DNA from: Nocardia wallacei
GTDB lineage: Bacteria > Actinomycetota > Actinomycetes > Mycobacteriales > Mycobacteriaceae
Length of the DNA: 64,000 bases
Direction: 5' to 3'
Assembly (NCBI RefSeq): GCF_029869545.1
Contig: NZ_JARWQD010000313.1
Coordinates: forward strand, 1-64,000
Shown here: piece after piece, positions 8,005 through 16,348 of the stretch
How positions within the stretch are numbered: the first letter of the stretch is position 1
Layout: each line of letters starts with the position of its first letter
Program-made: the position numbers and the translations under genes
Notes under the pieces: generated by a model
Database searches by the model: none
The model's input: only the letters and a program-made list of their open reading frames with translations
What the model was told of the DNA's origin: nothing

Positions 8005-8547
8005 TCATTCGATCCAGACCGGGACGAGGGGGAGGCCGAGGTCGGTGCGGGCCGCGTCGACGAGGCGCTGGATGAGGTCGGTCTTGCGGCGGGTGTAGGT
8101 GTCCGGGTCGGAAACCTCTGCGGCCAGTTGCTGTTTCAGCGCGGCGTACTCGGCGGCCGCATCGGGGTGGGTGCGCAGGTAGTCACGCAGGATGCGCTCG
8201 TTCTGGTCGTCCCATTCGGCCGCGCGCACCACGTGCAGGTGATGGGTGCGCCGCCCGGATCCGTCGGCACGCGGGTAGAACAGGCGGTCGGGCATGCCGT
8301 TGTCCGCGCGGTGATAGCCGAGCGCGGCGAGCGTGTGTTCGCGATCGACCGCCACGTCGAGATCGTCGACCGCGGCCATCAGGTCGATGATCGGCTTGGC
8401 GGCGAGGCCGGGAACCGAGGTGCTACCCAGGTGTTCGATCTCGCGGAACAGGCCCGGAAGCGCCGTGGTCAATTCCGCGATCGCCGCATTCGCCCGCCGT
8501 GGCCACTCGGGGTCGTAGGGAACCACTCGAATATGCACTCGAGGCAT
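8005..8547 (-). CDS. GrpB family protein (nucleotidyltransferase-like fold)
   Basis: The 180-residue protein has the UPF0157/GrpB signature: VVPYDPEWPRRA near the N-terminus, IEHLGSTSVPGLAAKPIIDLM, and THHLHVV. GSTSVPGL..KPIID is the nucleotidyltransferase-like core; the substrate is unknown for most members. ATG 8547 begins the conserved VHIRVVPYD part. It is convergent with vapC, with only a few bases between stops. Confidence 0.88.
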   Translation of the reverse strand: MPRVHIRVVPYDPEWPRRANAAIAELTTALPGLFREIEHLGSTSVPGLAAKPIIDLMAAVDDLDVAVDREHTLAALGYHRADNGMPDRLFYPRADGSGRRTHHLHVVRAAEWDDQNERILRDYLRTHPDAAAEYAALKQQLAAEVSDPDTYTRRKTDLIQRLVDAARTDLGLPLVPVWIE

Positions 8548-8699
8548 CGTATGACGTCTCGCCCGCGGACTCCCGCAGGGGGTTGCGCCCGTCGGCGGCG
8601 GCCGACCGCGCTGGTTCGCGGCGCACGGGCCCACGGTGTGGTACCGATGAATGGGCGGTGTCGCGCCCGCCATCGGTTGTGCCCGAGGTGAGGAGAGCA

Positions 8700-9344
8700 G
8701 TGAGTATCCGGGTCTTTCTGGTCGACGACCACGCCGTGTTCCGCTCCGGCGTGCGCGCCGAGTTGAGCCGCGAATCCGATATGGACGTGGTCGGTGAGGC
8801 CGGCACGGTGTCCGAGGCCATCGCCGGAATCAAGACCGCCGCCCCGGACGTGGTGCTGCTGGACGTGCACATGCCCGACGGCGGCGGGGTGGCGGTGCTG
8901 CAGGGCATCGAGGATCAGGGCCCGGTGTGCCTGGCGCTGAGCGTGTCCGACGCCGCCGAGGATGTGATCGCGGTGATCCGCGCAGGCGCCCGCGGCTATG
9001 TCACCAAGACCATCTCCGGATCCGAACTGGCCGACGGCATCCGGCGCGTCGCGGGCGGAGACGCGGTGTTCAGCCCGCGCCTGGCGGGCTTCGTGCTGGA
9101 CTCGTTCACCGGCCGCTCACCGGCCCCGGAGCCGCCGCTGGATCCCGAGCTGGACTCGCTGACCCCGCGCGAACTCGAGGTGCTGCGCCTGCTCGCGCGC
9201 GGCTACACCTACCGCGAAATCGCCGAAACCCTCTTCATCTCCGTGAAGACCGTGGAAACCCACGCCTCCAACGTGCTCCGCAAGACCCAGCAGTCCAACC
9301 GCAACGCCCTCACCCGCTGGGCCCACCGCCGCAGGATCGACTGA
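8700..9344 (+). CDS. NarL/LuxR-family response regulator
   Basis: The 214-residue protein has a receiver domain with Asp9/Asp10 (LVDDH), phospho-acceptor Asp55 (LLDVHMPD) and Lys in GYVTKTI, then a LuxR HTH (LTPRELEVLRLLARG, ISVKTVETHASNVLRK). GTG 8700 was chosen because GGTGAGGAGAGCA precedes it and the receiver begins at once. It is the likely partner of the PspC histidine kinase ending at 7369; the two may once have been adjacent. Confidence 0.9.
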   Translation: MSIRVFLVDDHAVFRSGVRAELSRESDMDVVGEAGTVSEAIAGIKTAAPDVVLLDVHMPDGGGVAVLQGIEDQGPVCLALSVSDAAEDVIAVIRAGARGYVTKTISGSELADGIRRVAGGDAVFSPRLAGFVLDSFTGRSPAPEPPLDPELDSLTPRELEVLRLLARGYTYREIAETLFISVKTVETHASNVLRKTQQSNRNALTRWAHRRRID

Positions 9345-10475
9345 CTACAGCGCGGCGACCAGGATCACGATCAGGATCAGCAGGCCGATCAGCAGCCCCA
9401 CCGCGATCGCCAGCGGCGCCGCGTTCGGGCCCAGATTCGACACGTTGAGGCCCAGCTTCTGTTGCGGCGCAGGGGCACTCGGTGTGGTGGCGCGCGGCGG
9501 GCGCGGCAGCGGGGTGGAGTGCGGGCTGCGCAGACCGGCGGCCGAGTTGCGGGCCGCCCACGCCGGGATGGTGCCGTCCTCGGTGCGGACGGGCGCGCCG
9601 AGAATGTAGGGCCCGGTGCCGGGACCGAAAGCGGCGGTGAGGATTTCGTCGCGCGCCTCGGCCATGGTCGGGCGTCGCTGCGGGGCGGGCTCCATCATGT
9701 GCAGCAGCGCCGCGGTGAGCGTCCCGCTGCGGCTGGGCGGAATGATCTGCGCCATCGCGGCGCGCTCGACGATCACGTCGTTGTCGTCGTCGAAGCCGTA
9801 GGGCGGCTGGCCCTCGATCGCGGTGTACAGCGTTGCGCCGAGGGAGAATACGTCGCTGGCCTCGGTCGGCCGGGACCCGCGTGCCACCTCCGGCGGCAGG
9901 TAGGCCGGGGTCCCGGTGATCACGTCGTCCAGCTCGTCGTGGGGGTCTCCGGTGCCGCGCGAGATGCCGAAGTCGCTGAGCTTCACCTTGCCCACCTCGG
10001 CCCCGCGGTCGGCGACGAGGATGTTGCCCGGCTTGATGTCTCGGTGGGTGATGCCGGCGCTGTGCGCGGCGGCCAGCGCGTCGGCGACCTGCGCGCCGAT
10101 CTGTGCCACCTCGATCGGCGACAGCGTATCCGCCAGTGCGAGCGCCTTGGCGACGCTGCGCGAGGGTAGGTACTCCATCACCAGCCACGGCTCGCCCGCC
10201 TCGAGCACCACGTCGTAGACGGCGATGGCGTGCTCGTGCGACAGCTTCGCGGCGACCCGGCCCTCGTGGATGATCCGGTTGCGGACCGCGGTGGCCTCCT
10301 CCTCACTGAGTCCGGCCGTGGACAGTACCTGTTTGATGGCGACGTCGCGGTCGAGCAGCCGGTCGTGTGCCAGCCACACGGCGCCCATGCCGCCGCCGCC
10401 CAGCTTCGACTGCAGGCGGTAGCGGCCGGCGACCAGATAGTCGGGGCCGACGAAAGGGCGGGCGCGTTCGGTCAC
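9345..10475 (-). CDS. membrane-anchored eukaryotic-type serine/threonine protein kinase
   Basis: The 376-residue protein has a complete N-terminal kinase domain: Gly-rich loop LGGGGMGAVW (25-34), ATP-binding Lys48 (VAIK), catalytic HRDIKPGN with Asp146, DFG at 168-170, and PPEVARG in place of APE. A Pro/Ser/Thr-rich juxtamembrane segment (about 295-345) leads to one C-terminal TM helix (about 352-375) with almost no extracellular domain, so external sensing is unlikely. Its stop is one base from the stop of the convergent response regulator gene. Confidence 0.9.
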   Translation of the reverse strand: MTERARPFVGPDYLVAGRYRLQSKLGGGGMGAVWLAHDRLLDRDVAIKQVLSTAGLSEEEATAVRNRIIHEGRVAAKLSHEHAIAVYDVVLEAGEPWLVMEYLPSRSVAKALALADTLSPIEVAQIGAQVADALAAAHSAGITHRDIKPGNILVADRGAEVGKVKLSDFGISRGTGDPHDELDDVITGTPAYLPPEVARGSRPTEASDVFSLGATLYTAIEGQPPYGFDDDNDVIVERAAMAQIIPPSRSGTLTAALLHMMEPAPQRRPTMAEARDEILTAAFGPGTGPYILGAPVRTEDGTIPAWAARNSAAGLRSPHSTPLPRPPRATTPSAPAPQQKLGLNVSNLGPNAAPLAIAVGLLIGLLILIVILVAAL

Positions 10476-10582
10476 GGCGCGAGGATAGCGGAAAACCGTC
10501 CTGACTGGCCTGCTTCGGAACTCCGGGATTCGCGCGAGTGCCGCTTGACGTGGCTGGGGGGTGGGGTTCTACTGAAGATGAG

Positions 10583-10598
10583 TCGAACGTATATTCGA
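10583..10598. promoter_or_regulatory. LexA SOS box upstream of imuA'
   Basis: TCGAACGTATATTCGA fits the actinobacterial LexA consensus TCGAAC-N4-GTTCGA at 11 of 12 arm positions. It lies about 140 bp before ATG 10735 and indicates DNA-damage induction of imuA'-imuB. A related box precedes dnaE2. Confidence 0.85.
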
Positions 10599-10734
10599 CT
10601 AGTATCGATAGCTGAATCGGTGCTGGAGTCGGCGGGATCCGGTGCCGGATCGGCCCGGCGGGGCCGCTCGCGCAGTCGCGCGGGTGCCGCGGCCGGACGG
10701 TGGAGTCCACTCGGTGGGAGATAGGTGGTCGAGG

Positions 10735-11460
10735 ATGGATTCGGCTGGAGAGGCGAAGTCCGAGCGGCTGGCGGAGCTGCGGCGGCGAATGGCGGCCGTT
10801 CCGGCGCGTGGTGCGGGTGCGGCGCCGCGCCCAGCCTTGCACCGAGAACCGTTGCCGGTGCCGTCGCCGCTGGTGGAGCTGCTGCCGGAGGGCGGTCTGG
10901 CGAAAGGTTCGGTGGTCGAGTACGCGGGGTCGGGTTCGCTGCTGGCCGGTTTGCTGGCCGCGGTGACGGCCGGTGGCGGGCATGCCGCGGTGGTCGGTCT
11001 GCCCCGGCTCGGCCTGCTCGCCGCGGCGGAGATGGGGGCTCAACTGGGAAGGCTGGCCGTCGTCCCCGATCCCGGACCGGATCCGGTGGAGGTCGCTGCC
11101 GTGTTGCTCGATGGCTTGGATCTGGTGGTGATCGGGCTGGGTGGTCTGTCGGTGCCGCCCAGCCGAACTCGCGTGCTCGCCGCGCGTGCCCGCAGCAAGG
11201 GATCCACGCTCGTGGTGACCGGCGGCGCCTGGAGCGGGTCCACGCTGCGCATCGACACCCGCATCGCCGGCTACGACGGCCTGGGGCGCGGCTGCGGCCG
11301 CCTGCGCACCTTGCGCCTGGATGTGCGCGTGCGCGGGCGCTCGGCCCCGCCCCGCACGGGTTGCCTCGAGCTGAGTTCCGCGGACGGGCGCGTCGAATGG
11401 GTTGCGGCGCAGGACAGTCGGCCGCAGCGGCTGGAGACGGTGCGCGAGGCCGCCTCGTGA
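10735..11460 (+). CDS. imuA': ImuA'-like mutasome accessory protein (RecA-fold)
   Basis: The 241-residue protein is a degenerate RecA-like protein that works with ImuB and DnaE2 in damage-induced mutagenesis. The N-terminus (SERLAELRRRMAAV) and the core (LVELLPEGGLAKGSVVEYAGSGSLLAGLL, then GHAAVVGLPRLGLLAAAEMGA and LDLVVIGL) match the family; the Walker A region has GSGS where RecA has GKT. ATG 10735 follows a purine-rich GGGAGATAGGTGGTCGAGG stretch. imuB follows after an unusual 193-bp gap. Confidence 0.85.
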   Translation: MDSAGEAKSERLAELRRRMAAVPARGAGAAPRPALHREPLPVPSPLVELLPEGGLAKGSVVEYAGSGSLLAGLLAAVTAGGGHAAVVGLPRLGLLAAAEMGAQLGRLAVVPDPGPDPVEVAAVLLDGLDLVVIGLGGLSVPPSRTRVLAARARSKGSTLVVTGGAWSGSTLRIDTRIAGYDGLGRGCGRLRTLRLDVRVRGRSAPPRTGCLELSSADGRVEWVAAQDSRPQRLETVREAAS

Positions 11461-11653
11461 GCGACGGTCGCCGCCGTGCGCGCGGCTGTCGCAGCCGCCG
11501 GGGGCGGTCGCCGAGCCCCATCCCACCGGCTCTCGAGGTAGCGAGCGTCATGCCTGAACCGGCGACCTGCTGCCGCGGCGGCGCCCGGGCCGCGGAGTCT
11601 CAATCTCTGAGCTGCCCGGGAGGTCGGCGGCGCTGCGGCGGGGCGGTTCGCCG

Positions 11654-13537
11654 ATGCGGCTGAGTGCGCGGCGCGTTTCCCGGGTGCTGGCGCTGTGGTG
11701 CCCGGACTGGCCCGCCGCCGCGGCGGCCGCGGTGGCCGACGTTCCGCCCACGCGGCCGGTGGTGGTGCTGCACGCGAACCGGGTGGTGGCGTGTTCGGCG
11801 GTGGCGCGGGCCGCGGGCGTGCAGCGCGGGCTCAAACGCCGGGAGGCGCAGGCGCGCTGCCCGGATCTGTTTGTGGCGCAGTCGGATCCGGATCGCGATG
11901 CCAGGCTGTTCGAGCCGGTGGTGGCGGCCGTTGATGCGACGGTGCCCGGCGTGGAGGTGCTGCGGCCCGGGCTGCTGGTGCTGGCCGCGCGCGGCGCCGC
12001 CCGCTTCTTCGGATCCGAGGAGGCGGCGGCCGAGCGGCTCGTCGACGCGGTCGCCGCGGTCGGGGTGGAGTGCCAGGTCGGCATCGCCGACGAGCTGTCC
12101 ACGGCGGTGCTCGCCGCCCGCCGGGCCGCCCTCGTGCCGACCGGATCCGGTGCGCGGTTCCTGGCGCCGCTGCCGGTGGGTGAGCTCGCCGTCGAGCCGA
12201 GCCTGGCCGCGCCGGAGCGCGCCGATCTGGTGGATCTGCTGCACCGCTTGGGATTACGCCGGATCGGTGACTTCGCCGCGCTGACCCCCGCCGAGGTCGC
12301 CTCCCGCTTCGGCGCCGACGCGATTCGCGCGCACCGCTGCGCCCGGGCGGAACCGGAGCGGCTGCCGTCCGCGCGCCCGCCCGCCCCGGAGCTGACGGTG
12401 GAGTATCGCTGCGATCCGCCGATCGACCGTGTCGATGCGGCCGCATTCGCGGGCCGCCTGCTGGCCACCCGCCTGCACGCGCAGCTGTCCGCCGCATCGG
12501 TGGCCTGCACGCGCCTGTCGGTAACGGCGGAAACGGCCGCCGGTGAACAACTTTCGCGAATCTGGCGCTGCGCGGAACCCCTCACCCCGGAGGGCACGGC
12601 GGACCGAATCCGCTGGCAACTCGACGGCTGGCTCACCCACCGAGCCCGGAGCGCGCCGGGCGAGGATGACGCGTCATTCGGCCCGGTCCACGGCCGTGCC
12701 GCCGAGAAGGCAGAAGCGGAGAATAATTGGACCGAAACGATTCCGGTGAATAGCCGGGCCGCTTCGGGTTCCGTGGACGGTCGGGCCGGTTCGGGTTCCG
12801 TGGACGGTCGGGGCGCTTCGGGTTCCGCGAATGGTCGGACTGGCTCGGATTCTGTGAATGGTTGGGCTGGTTCGGGTTCCGTGGGCTTGTCGGGTGCGGG
12901 GAGGCGTCGTGGGGCCGGGCGCGCTTCGAGAAGAGTGGGTTTCGGCTCGCGGCACGGCACCGCACCCACGGCGCCCATCACGCTGCTGCGGTTGGAGCCG
13001 GTGGAGGTGGTGGCGGCGGGGGCGCTGCAGCTCGGGCTGTGGGGTGGTGTCGGTGAGGGCGACGAGCGGGCCCGGCGGGCACTGGTCCGCGTGCAGGGCC
13101 TGCTCGGTGGGGAGGCGGTGCGGATCGGAGTGCTCAGCGGCGGTCGCGGCCCGGCCGAACGCGTCACCCTGGTCGCGCTCGGCGACGAGCGGGTGCCCGC
13201 CGCCGACCCGGCGCTGCCCTGGCCCGGCAGGCTGCCCGAACCCGCGCCCGCCGTGGTGCTGGTCAACCACCCCGAGGTGGTGCTGGAGACCGCCGACGGC
13301 ACCCCGGTGTGGATCACCGACCGCGGCCTGTTCACCGCCGACCCGACCAGGTTGCGCTGGAGCGGCAAACACTGGGATGTCACCGGCTGGGCGGGCCCCT
13401 GGCCGCTCGACGAGCGCTGGTGGACCGGCGACGGCGACTACAGGGTCCGCGCTCAAGTACTCCTGGACGCCGACGTCAACGTCCTACTCCTGCTCGGCTA
13501 CAACCGAACCTGGCACGTCGAGGGACTGTACGAGTAA
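11654..13537 (+). CDS. imuB: ImuB, catalytically dead Y-family polymerase adaptor, with repeat insertion
   Basis: The 627-residue protein is a Y-family polymerase homologue that lacks the catalytic carboxylates and serves as the clamp-binding hub for DnaE2 and ImuA'. The N-terminus reads LALWCPDWP where an active enzyme has the metal-binding Asp. Residues 459-463, QLGLW, fit the beta-clamp binding motif. It is about 100 residues longer than mycobacterial ImuB (about 525), mainly because of a Gly/Ser-rich insertion at about 340-435. This includes five 9-residue repeats just before the clamp motif region. It probably forms one transcript with imuA' under the SOS box at 10583. Confidence 0.9.
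   Translation: MRLSARRVSRVLALWCPDWPAAAAAAVADVPPTRPVVVLHANRVVACSAVARAAGVQRGLKRREAQARCPDLFVAQSDPDRDARLFEPVVAAVDATVPGVEVLRPGLLVLAARGAARFFGSEEAAAERLVDAVAAVGVECQVGIADELSTAVLAARRAALVPTGSGARFLAPLPVGELAVEPSLAAPERADLVDLLHRLGLRRIGDFAALTPAEVASRFGADAIRAHRCARAEPERLPSARPPAPELTVEYRCDPPIDRVDAAAFAGRLLATRLHAQLSAASVACTRLSVTAETAAGEQLSRIWRCAEPLTPEGTADRIRWQLDGWLTHRARSAPGEDDASFGPVHGRAAEKAEAENNWTETIPVNSRAASGSVDGRAGSGSVDGRGASGSANGRTGSDSVNGWAGSGSVGLSGAGRRRGAGRASRRVGFGSRHGTAPTAPITLLRLEPVEVVAAGALQLGLWGGVGEGDERARRALVRVQGLLGGEAVRIGVLSGGRGPAERVTLVALGDERVPAADPALPWPGRLPEPAPAVVLVNHPEVVLETADGTPVWITDRGLFTADPTRLRWSGKHWDVTGWAGPWPLDERWWTGDGDYRVRAQVLLDADVNVLLLLGYNRTWHVEGLYE
12758..12892 (+). repeat. 27-bp tandem repeat inside imuB
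   Basis: Five head-to-tail copies of a 27-bp unit encode 9-residue repeats such as AGSGSVDGR. The units start at 12758, 12785, 12812, 12839 and 12866. The last two are more diverged. The unit is a multiple of three, so copy-number change keeps the frame. Confidence 0.88.
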
Positions 13538-13545
13538 CCGCGCTA

Positions 13546-13577
13546 CCCTCCCCGCACTTCCTACCGGTCGGGGAGGG
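13546..13577. terminator. bidirectional terminator between imuB and a methyltransferase gene
   Basis: CCCTCCCC (13546-13553) pairs with GGGGAGGG (13570-13577). The hairpin overlaps the last codons of the convergent methyltransferase gene. Confidence 0.6.
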
Positions 13578-14265
13578 TCCAGACCCAGGCCATGGTGAAC
13601 GGGTAGCCGCGCAGGTGTTCCCACTTGGGCTTGGTGGCGAGCCAGGTGTCGTCGATCAGGGCCTCGGCGGATTCGGTGAGGCGCCAGCCCGCCGCCACCC
13701 CGGCGGTCACATGCTCGCTGAACAGGTGCAGATGGGTGCTGATCGCCAGCGGCTCACCGGATTCGGGCGTGTAGTGGGTCGGCATACCGGTCGCCATCAT
13801 GAACTGCGGGTGGTAGCTGACCAGGACGAAGGTGCCGCCGGGCGCGGCCAGCCGGTGGGCCTCGGCGTAGAACGGCGCCAGGTCGGGCAGGTGCTCGTCG
13901 ATCAGCGACGAGATCACCAGATCGTATGTGCCGCTTGCCAATCCGGTGTCACGCACATCGCCATGCGTCAGGGTGGTGTGCACGCCGCGCTCGCGGGCGC
14001 GCGACAGCATGCCCTCGCTCAGGTCGACCCCGTCGATGTGCGCGACGCCCTGCCCGCTCAGCCACGCGCCGGTCCGCCCGGTGCCGCAGCCCAGGTCGGC
14101 GGCGCGGCGCATCCGGCCCCACTCCGGTCGCCGCAGCCGGTTCAGCAGCGCGAGGTCCATCTCGTCCATGACGGTCTGCTCGTAGGTGGGCGCCCACCCG
14201 TCGTAGCCCGTGGCGACGTCGACGGTGCGATAGTTGCGTCGATCGAAATCCGCGAAGGTCGGCAT
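13561..14265 (-). CDS. class I SAM-dependent methyltransferase
   Basis: The 234-residue protein has motif I AADLGCGTGRTGAWL (about residues 55-69), the acidic motif II DGVDLSEGML, and motif IV YDLVISSLIDEHL, a standard small-molecule methyltransferase fold. The substrate cannot be told. ATG 14265 was chosen at the start of the conserved region. It is downstream of the HxlR regulator gene on the same strand with 176 bp between. Confidence 0.85.
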   Translation of the reverse strand: MPTFADFDRRNYRTVDVATGYDGWAPTYEQTVMDEMDLALLNRLRRPEWGRMRRAADLGCGTGRTGAWLSGQGVAHIDGVDLSEGMLSRARERGVHTTLTHGDVRDTGLASGTYDLVISSLIDEHLPDLAPFYAEAHRLAAPGGTFVLVSYHPQFMMATGMPTHYTPESGEPLAISTHLHLFSEHVTAGVAAGWRLTESAEALIDDTWLATKPKWEHLRGYPFTMAWVWTLPDR

Positions 14266-14441
14266 GCGCCGCAGTATCGCGCGCCGCACCGGGTACCTGC
14301 CAAGTATTTTCGCTCGCCGCACCCTCCGGCGGGCATCCCTCTCCCGCCTATCCGTGTGGCGGGCACGCACCTGAACCCGGCGCGGCCATCGCCGGCAAGC
14401 CCGGGCCTGCTTGGTGGGCCAGCGAATATCTTTGCACCGGT

Positions 14442-14957
14442 TCAGGATTCGATGTCTGCCGGTCCCACCCCGCTGCGACGGGCCAGCACCCGGGTGCCCG
14501 GTCCGGACGCCGCCCCGGGCCCGGCCAGCGCCGTCGTATTCGTCGCGATGGCAGGCTCCCCGCACTCCGAACAGCAGACCTGCGGCGTGAATTGCGCCCC
14601 GCATTCGCGGTGCACCAGCCGCACCGGCGGCCCGCCCGGCGGGGTCGCCCACTTGTCGCCCCAGGCCATCAGCGCCATCAGCACCGGTACGAGCTCGAGA
14701 CCGGCCGCGGTGAGGTGGTATTCGTGCCGCAGCGGGCGCTCCCGGTAGGCCCGGCGCTCCACGATGCCGTCGGCGACCAGCGTCTCGAGCCGCCGGGTGA
14801 GCAGGTTGCGCGAGATCCCGAGGTTCTCGGCGATGTCGTCGAACCGGTGCAGGCCGAGGTAGACGTCCCGCACGATCAGCGGCGTCCACCATTCCCCGAT
14901 GCGTTCCAGGGACTGCCCGATCGAGCAGTGCATCTCCGCGAAGCTGGTCCGTTGCAT
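14442..14957 (-). CDS. HxlR-family winged-helix regulator
   Basis: The 171-residue protein has the HxlR pattern: MHCSIGQSLERIGEWWTPLIVRDVYLG with an early Cys, then FDDIAENLGISRNLLTRRLETLV and a wing (ERRAYRERPLRHEYHLT). The C-terminal part adds a CxxC-like cluster (REC, QVCCSECGEP) that might bind metal or sense redox state. It is divergent from a tautomerase gene, with a long palindrome between them, and probably controls that gene. Confidence 0.88.
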   Translation of the reverse strand: MQRTSFAEMHCSIGQSLERIGEWWTPLIVRDVYLGLHRFDDIAENLGISRNLLTRRLETLVADGIVERRAYRERPLRHEYHLTAAGLELVPVLMALMAWGDKWATPPGGPPVRLVHRECGAQFTPQVCCSECGEPAIATNTTALAGPGAASGPGTRVLARRSGVGPADIES

Positions 14958-14978
14958 GTACCCAGTCTAGAGGGTTGA

Positions 14979-15027
14979 TTCATTGAACTCACGGGGCGTA
15001 CCGTGTCGACGGTAAGAGTTCAATGAA
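14979..15027. promoter_or_regulatory. 12-bp inverted repeat, likely HxlR operator
   Basis: TTCATTGAACTC (14979-14990) and its exact complement GAGTTCAATGAA (15016-15027) are separated by 25 bp in the divergent region between the HxlR regulator and the tautomerase. The right arm is 11 bp before ATG 15039. The arrangement allows one regulator to control both genes. Confidence 0.7.
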
Positions 15028-15038
15028 AGGACTTACTA

Positions 15039-15473
15039 ATGCCGTTCGTGGAGTTGTTCGTTCCCAAGGGCTCGCTCGACCAGGAGCGCCGCGAGAAGAT
15101 CGGCGGCCGACTGGTGTCGGAGGTGATGCTCGCGGAGGGCGCGCCGGACACCGAGGCGGCCCGGTCCATCTCGTGGCTGGTGGTCAACGAGATCGACGCC
15201 TGGTTCGTGGGCGGCCGACGGCTGCCCGCCGGGGAGAAGCCGAAATATGTGGTGCGGGTGGGTGTTCCGGCCGGTTCGATGAGCGACGACAAGCGCCGCG
15301 ACATCGTGCGGCGAGTCACCCGGGTGCTCGCGGACGCCGACGAGGATCCGGCCCGCTTCACCGAGGCCGCCACCGCGTGGGTGCACATCAACGAGGTCCC
15401 GGAGGGCAACTGGGGTGCGCGCGGGGAGATCGTGCGCATCGAGGACATCGCAGCCCTGGTATCCGCCGGTTAG
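15039..15473 (+). CDS. tautomerase superfamily protein (fused 4-OT-like)
   Basis: The 144-residue protein begins MPFVELFVPKGSL, so Pro becomes N-terminal after Met removal, the catalytic base of 4-oxalocrotonate tautomerases. A second unit begins near KYVVRVGVPAGSM, giving a double-length form. Two Trp-containing segments (FVGGRRLPAG, TAWVHINEVPEGNWG) resemble malonate semialdehyde decarboxylase-like relatives. AAAGGA precedes the start. HxlR control is likely from the adjacent palindrome. Confidence 0.82.
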   Translation: MPFVELFVPKGSLDQERREKIGGRLVSEVMLAEGAPDTEAARSISWLVVNEIDAWFVGGRRLPAGEKPKYVVRVGVPAGSMSDDKRRDIVRRVTRVLADADEDPARFTEAATAWVHINEVPEGNWGARGEIVRIEDIAALVSAG

Positions 15474-15529
15474 GTCGACACCGCCCCAGCTCACCTATGG
15501 TGCCGCGCACAACCTGCGGCGGCGGGCCC

Positions 15530-16321
15530 GTGGAACCCGTACCCTGGCAGATCGTGGAGTCGACCGTTACCCGGGTGCCGCTGGACGGCGTGTCGATCGC
15601 CTATCGCGACTCCGGTCCGTCGGCCGCTACGCACCCGCTGTCCGCCGTTCCCGTCCTGCTGGTGCACGGCATGGGCGGGGACGGGCACACCTGGGACCGG
15701 TTCGCCCGGCGCCTGGTGCGGCTGGGGCGCCGGGTGATCATCCCGGATCTGCGCGGCCACGGCCGCAGCGCGCACACCGATTCCTATCTGTTCGACGAGT
15801 TCGGCGCGGATGTCCTGCGGCTGTGTGACCGGCTCGGCCTGACCACCGTGGACATGGTGGGGCATTCGCTCGGCGGGTACGCGGTGTCGTGCGTGGCGAT
15901 CGAGCGCCCCGACCTGGTGCGCCGCCTGGTGATCGAGGAGCAGCCGCTGCCGCTGCGCTCCGGCGACGAACAGCTCACCCTCACCCGCCGCCTGCCCACC
16001 GTGCCGGAGCTGTGGCACGCCACCACCAGCCTGATCCGGCATCCGCAGGCGGTGCTGGCATTCGACCGATCGATGACCCGGATCGCGCTGGAGCAGTTCC
16101 GCAAGCCGAATCCGCAGTGGTGGGACCGGCTGCCGGAGATCACCGCGCCCACCCTGATGCTGCGCGGCGGCCCGGGCGGCATGGTCGACCCGGAGAAGCT
16201 GGAGCTGTTCCGCGCCGCCGTCCCCGCCTGCACGGTCTGCGCCTTCGATTGCGGCCACAGCATCCACCGCGACCGCTACCGGCAATTCGCCGAGGCGACG
16301 CTGCCCTTCCTCGGCCACTGA
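15530..16321 (+). CDS. alpha/beta hydrolase
   Basis: The 263-residue protein has an HGMGGDGHTW oxyanion region, nucleophile elbow GHSLGG (Ser), DLRGHGRS, and a late His in CGHSIHRD. The acid is probably the Asp of GGMVDPEK. Substrate unknown. GTG 15530 is used; GTG 15554 is an alternative closer to the conserved sequence. Confidence 0.82.
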   Translation: MEPVPWQIVESTVTRVPLDGVSIAYRDSGPSAATHPLSAVPVLLVHGMGGDGHTWDRFARRLVRLGRRVIIPDLRGHGRSAHTDSYLFDEFGADVLRLCDRLGLTTVDMVGHSLGGYAVSCVAIERPDLVRRLVIEEQPLPLRSGDEQLTLTRRLPTVPELWHATTSLIRHPQAVLAFDRSMTRIALEQFRKPNPQWWDRLPEITAPTLMLRGGPGGMVDPEKLELFRAAVPACTVCAFDCGHSIHRDRYRQFAEATLPFLGH

Positions 16322-16348
16322 CGCGGCCGGTGCTTCTACAGTAAAACG

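Noticed and set aside
11548..13383. 611-codon open frame antisense to imuB
   Set aside because: Low-complexity Ser/Arg/Pro sequence, a shadow of high-GC imuB codons.
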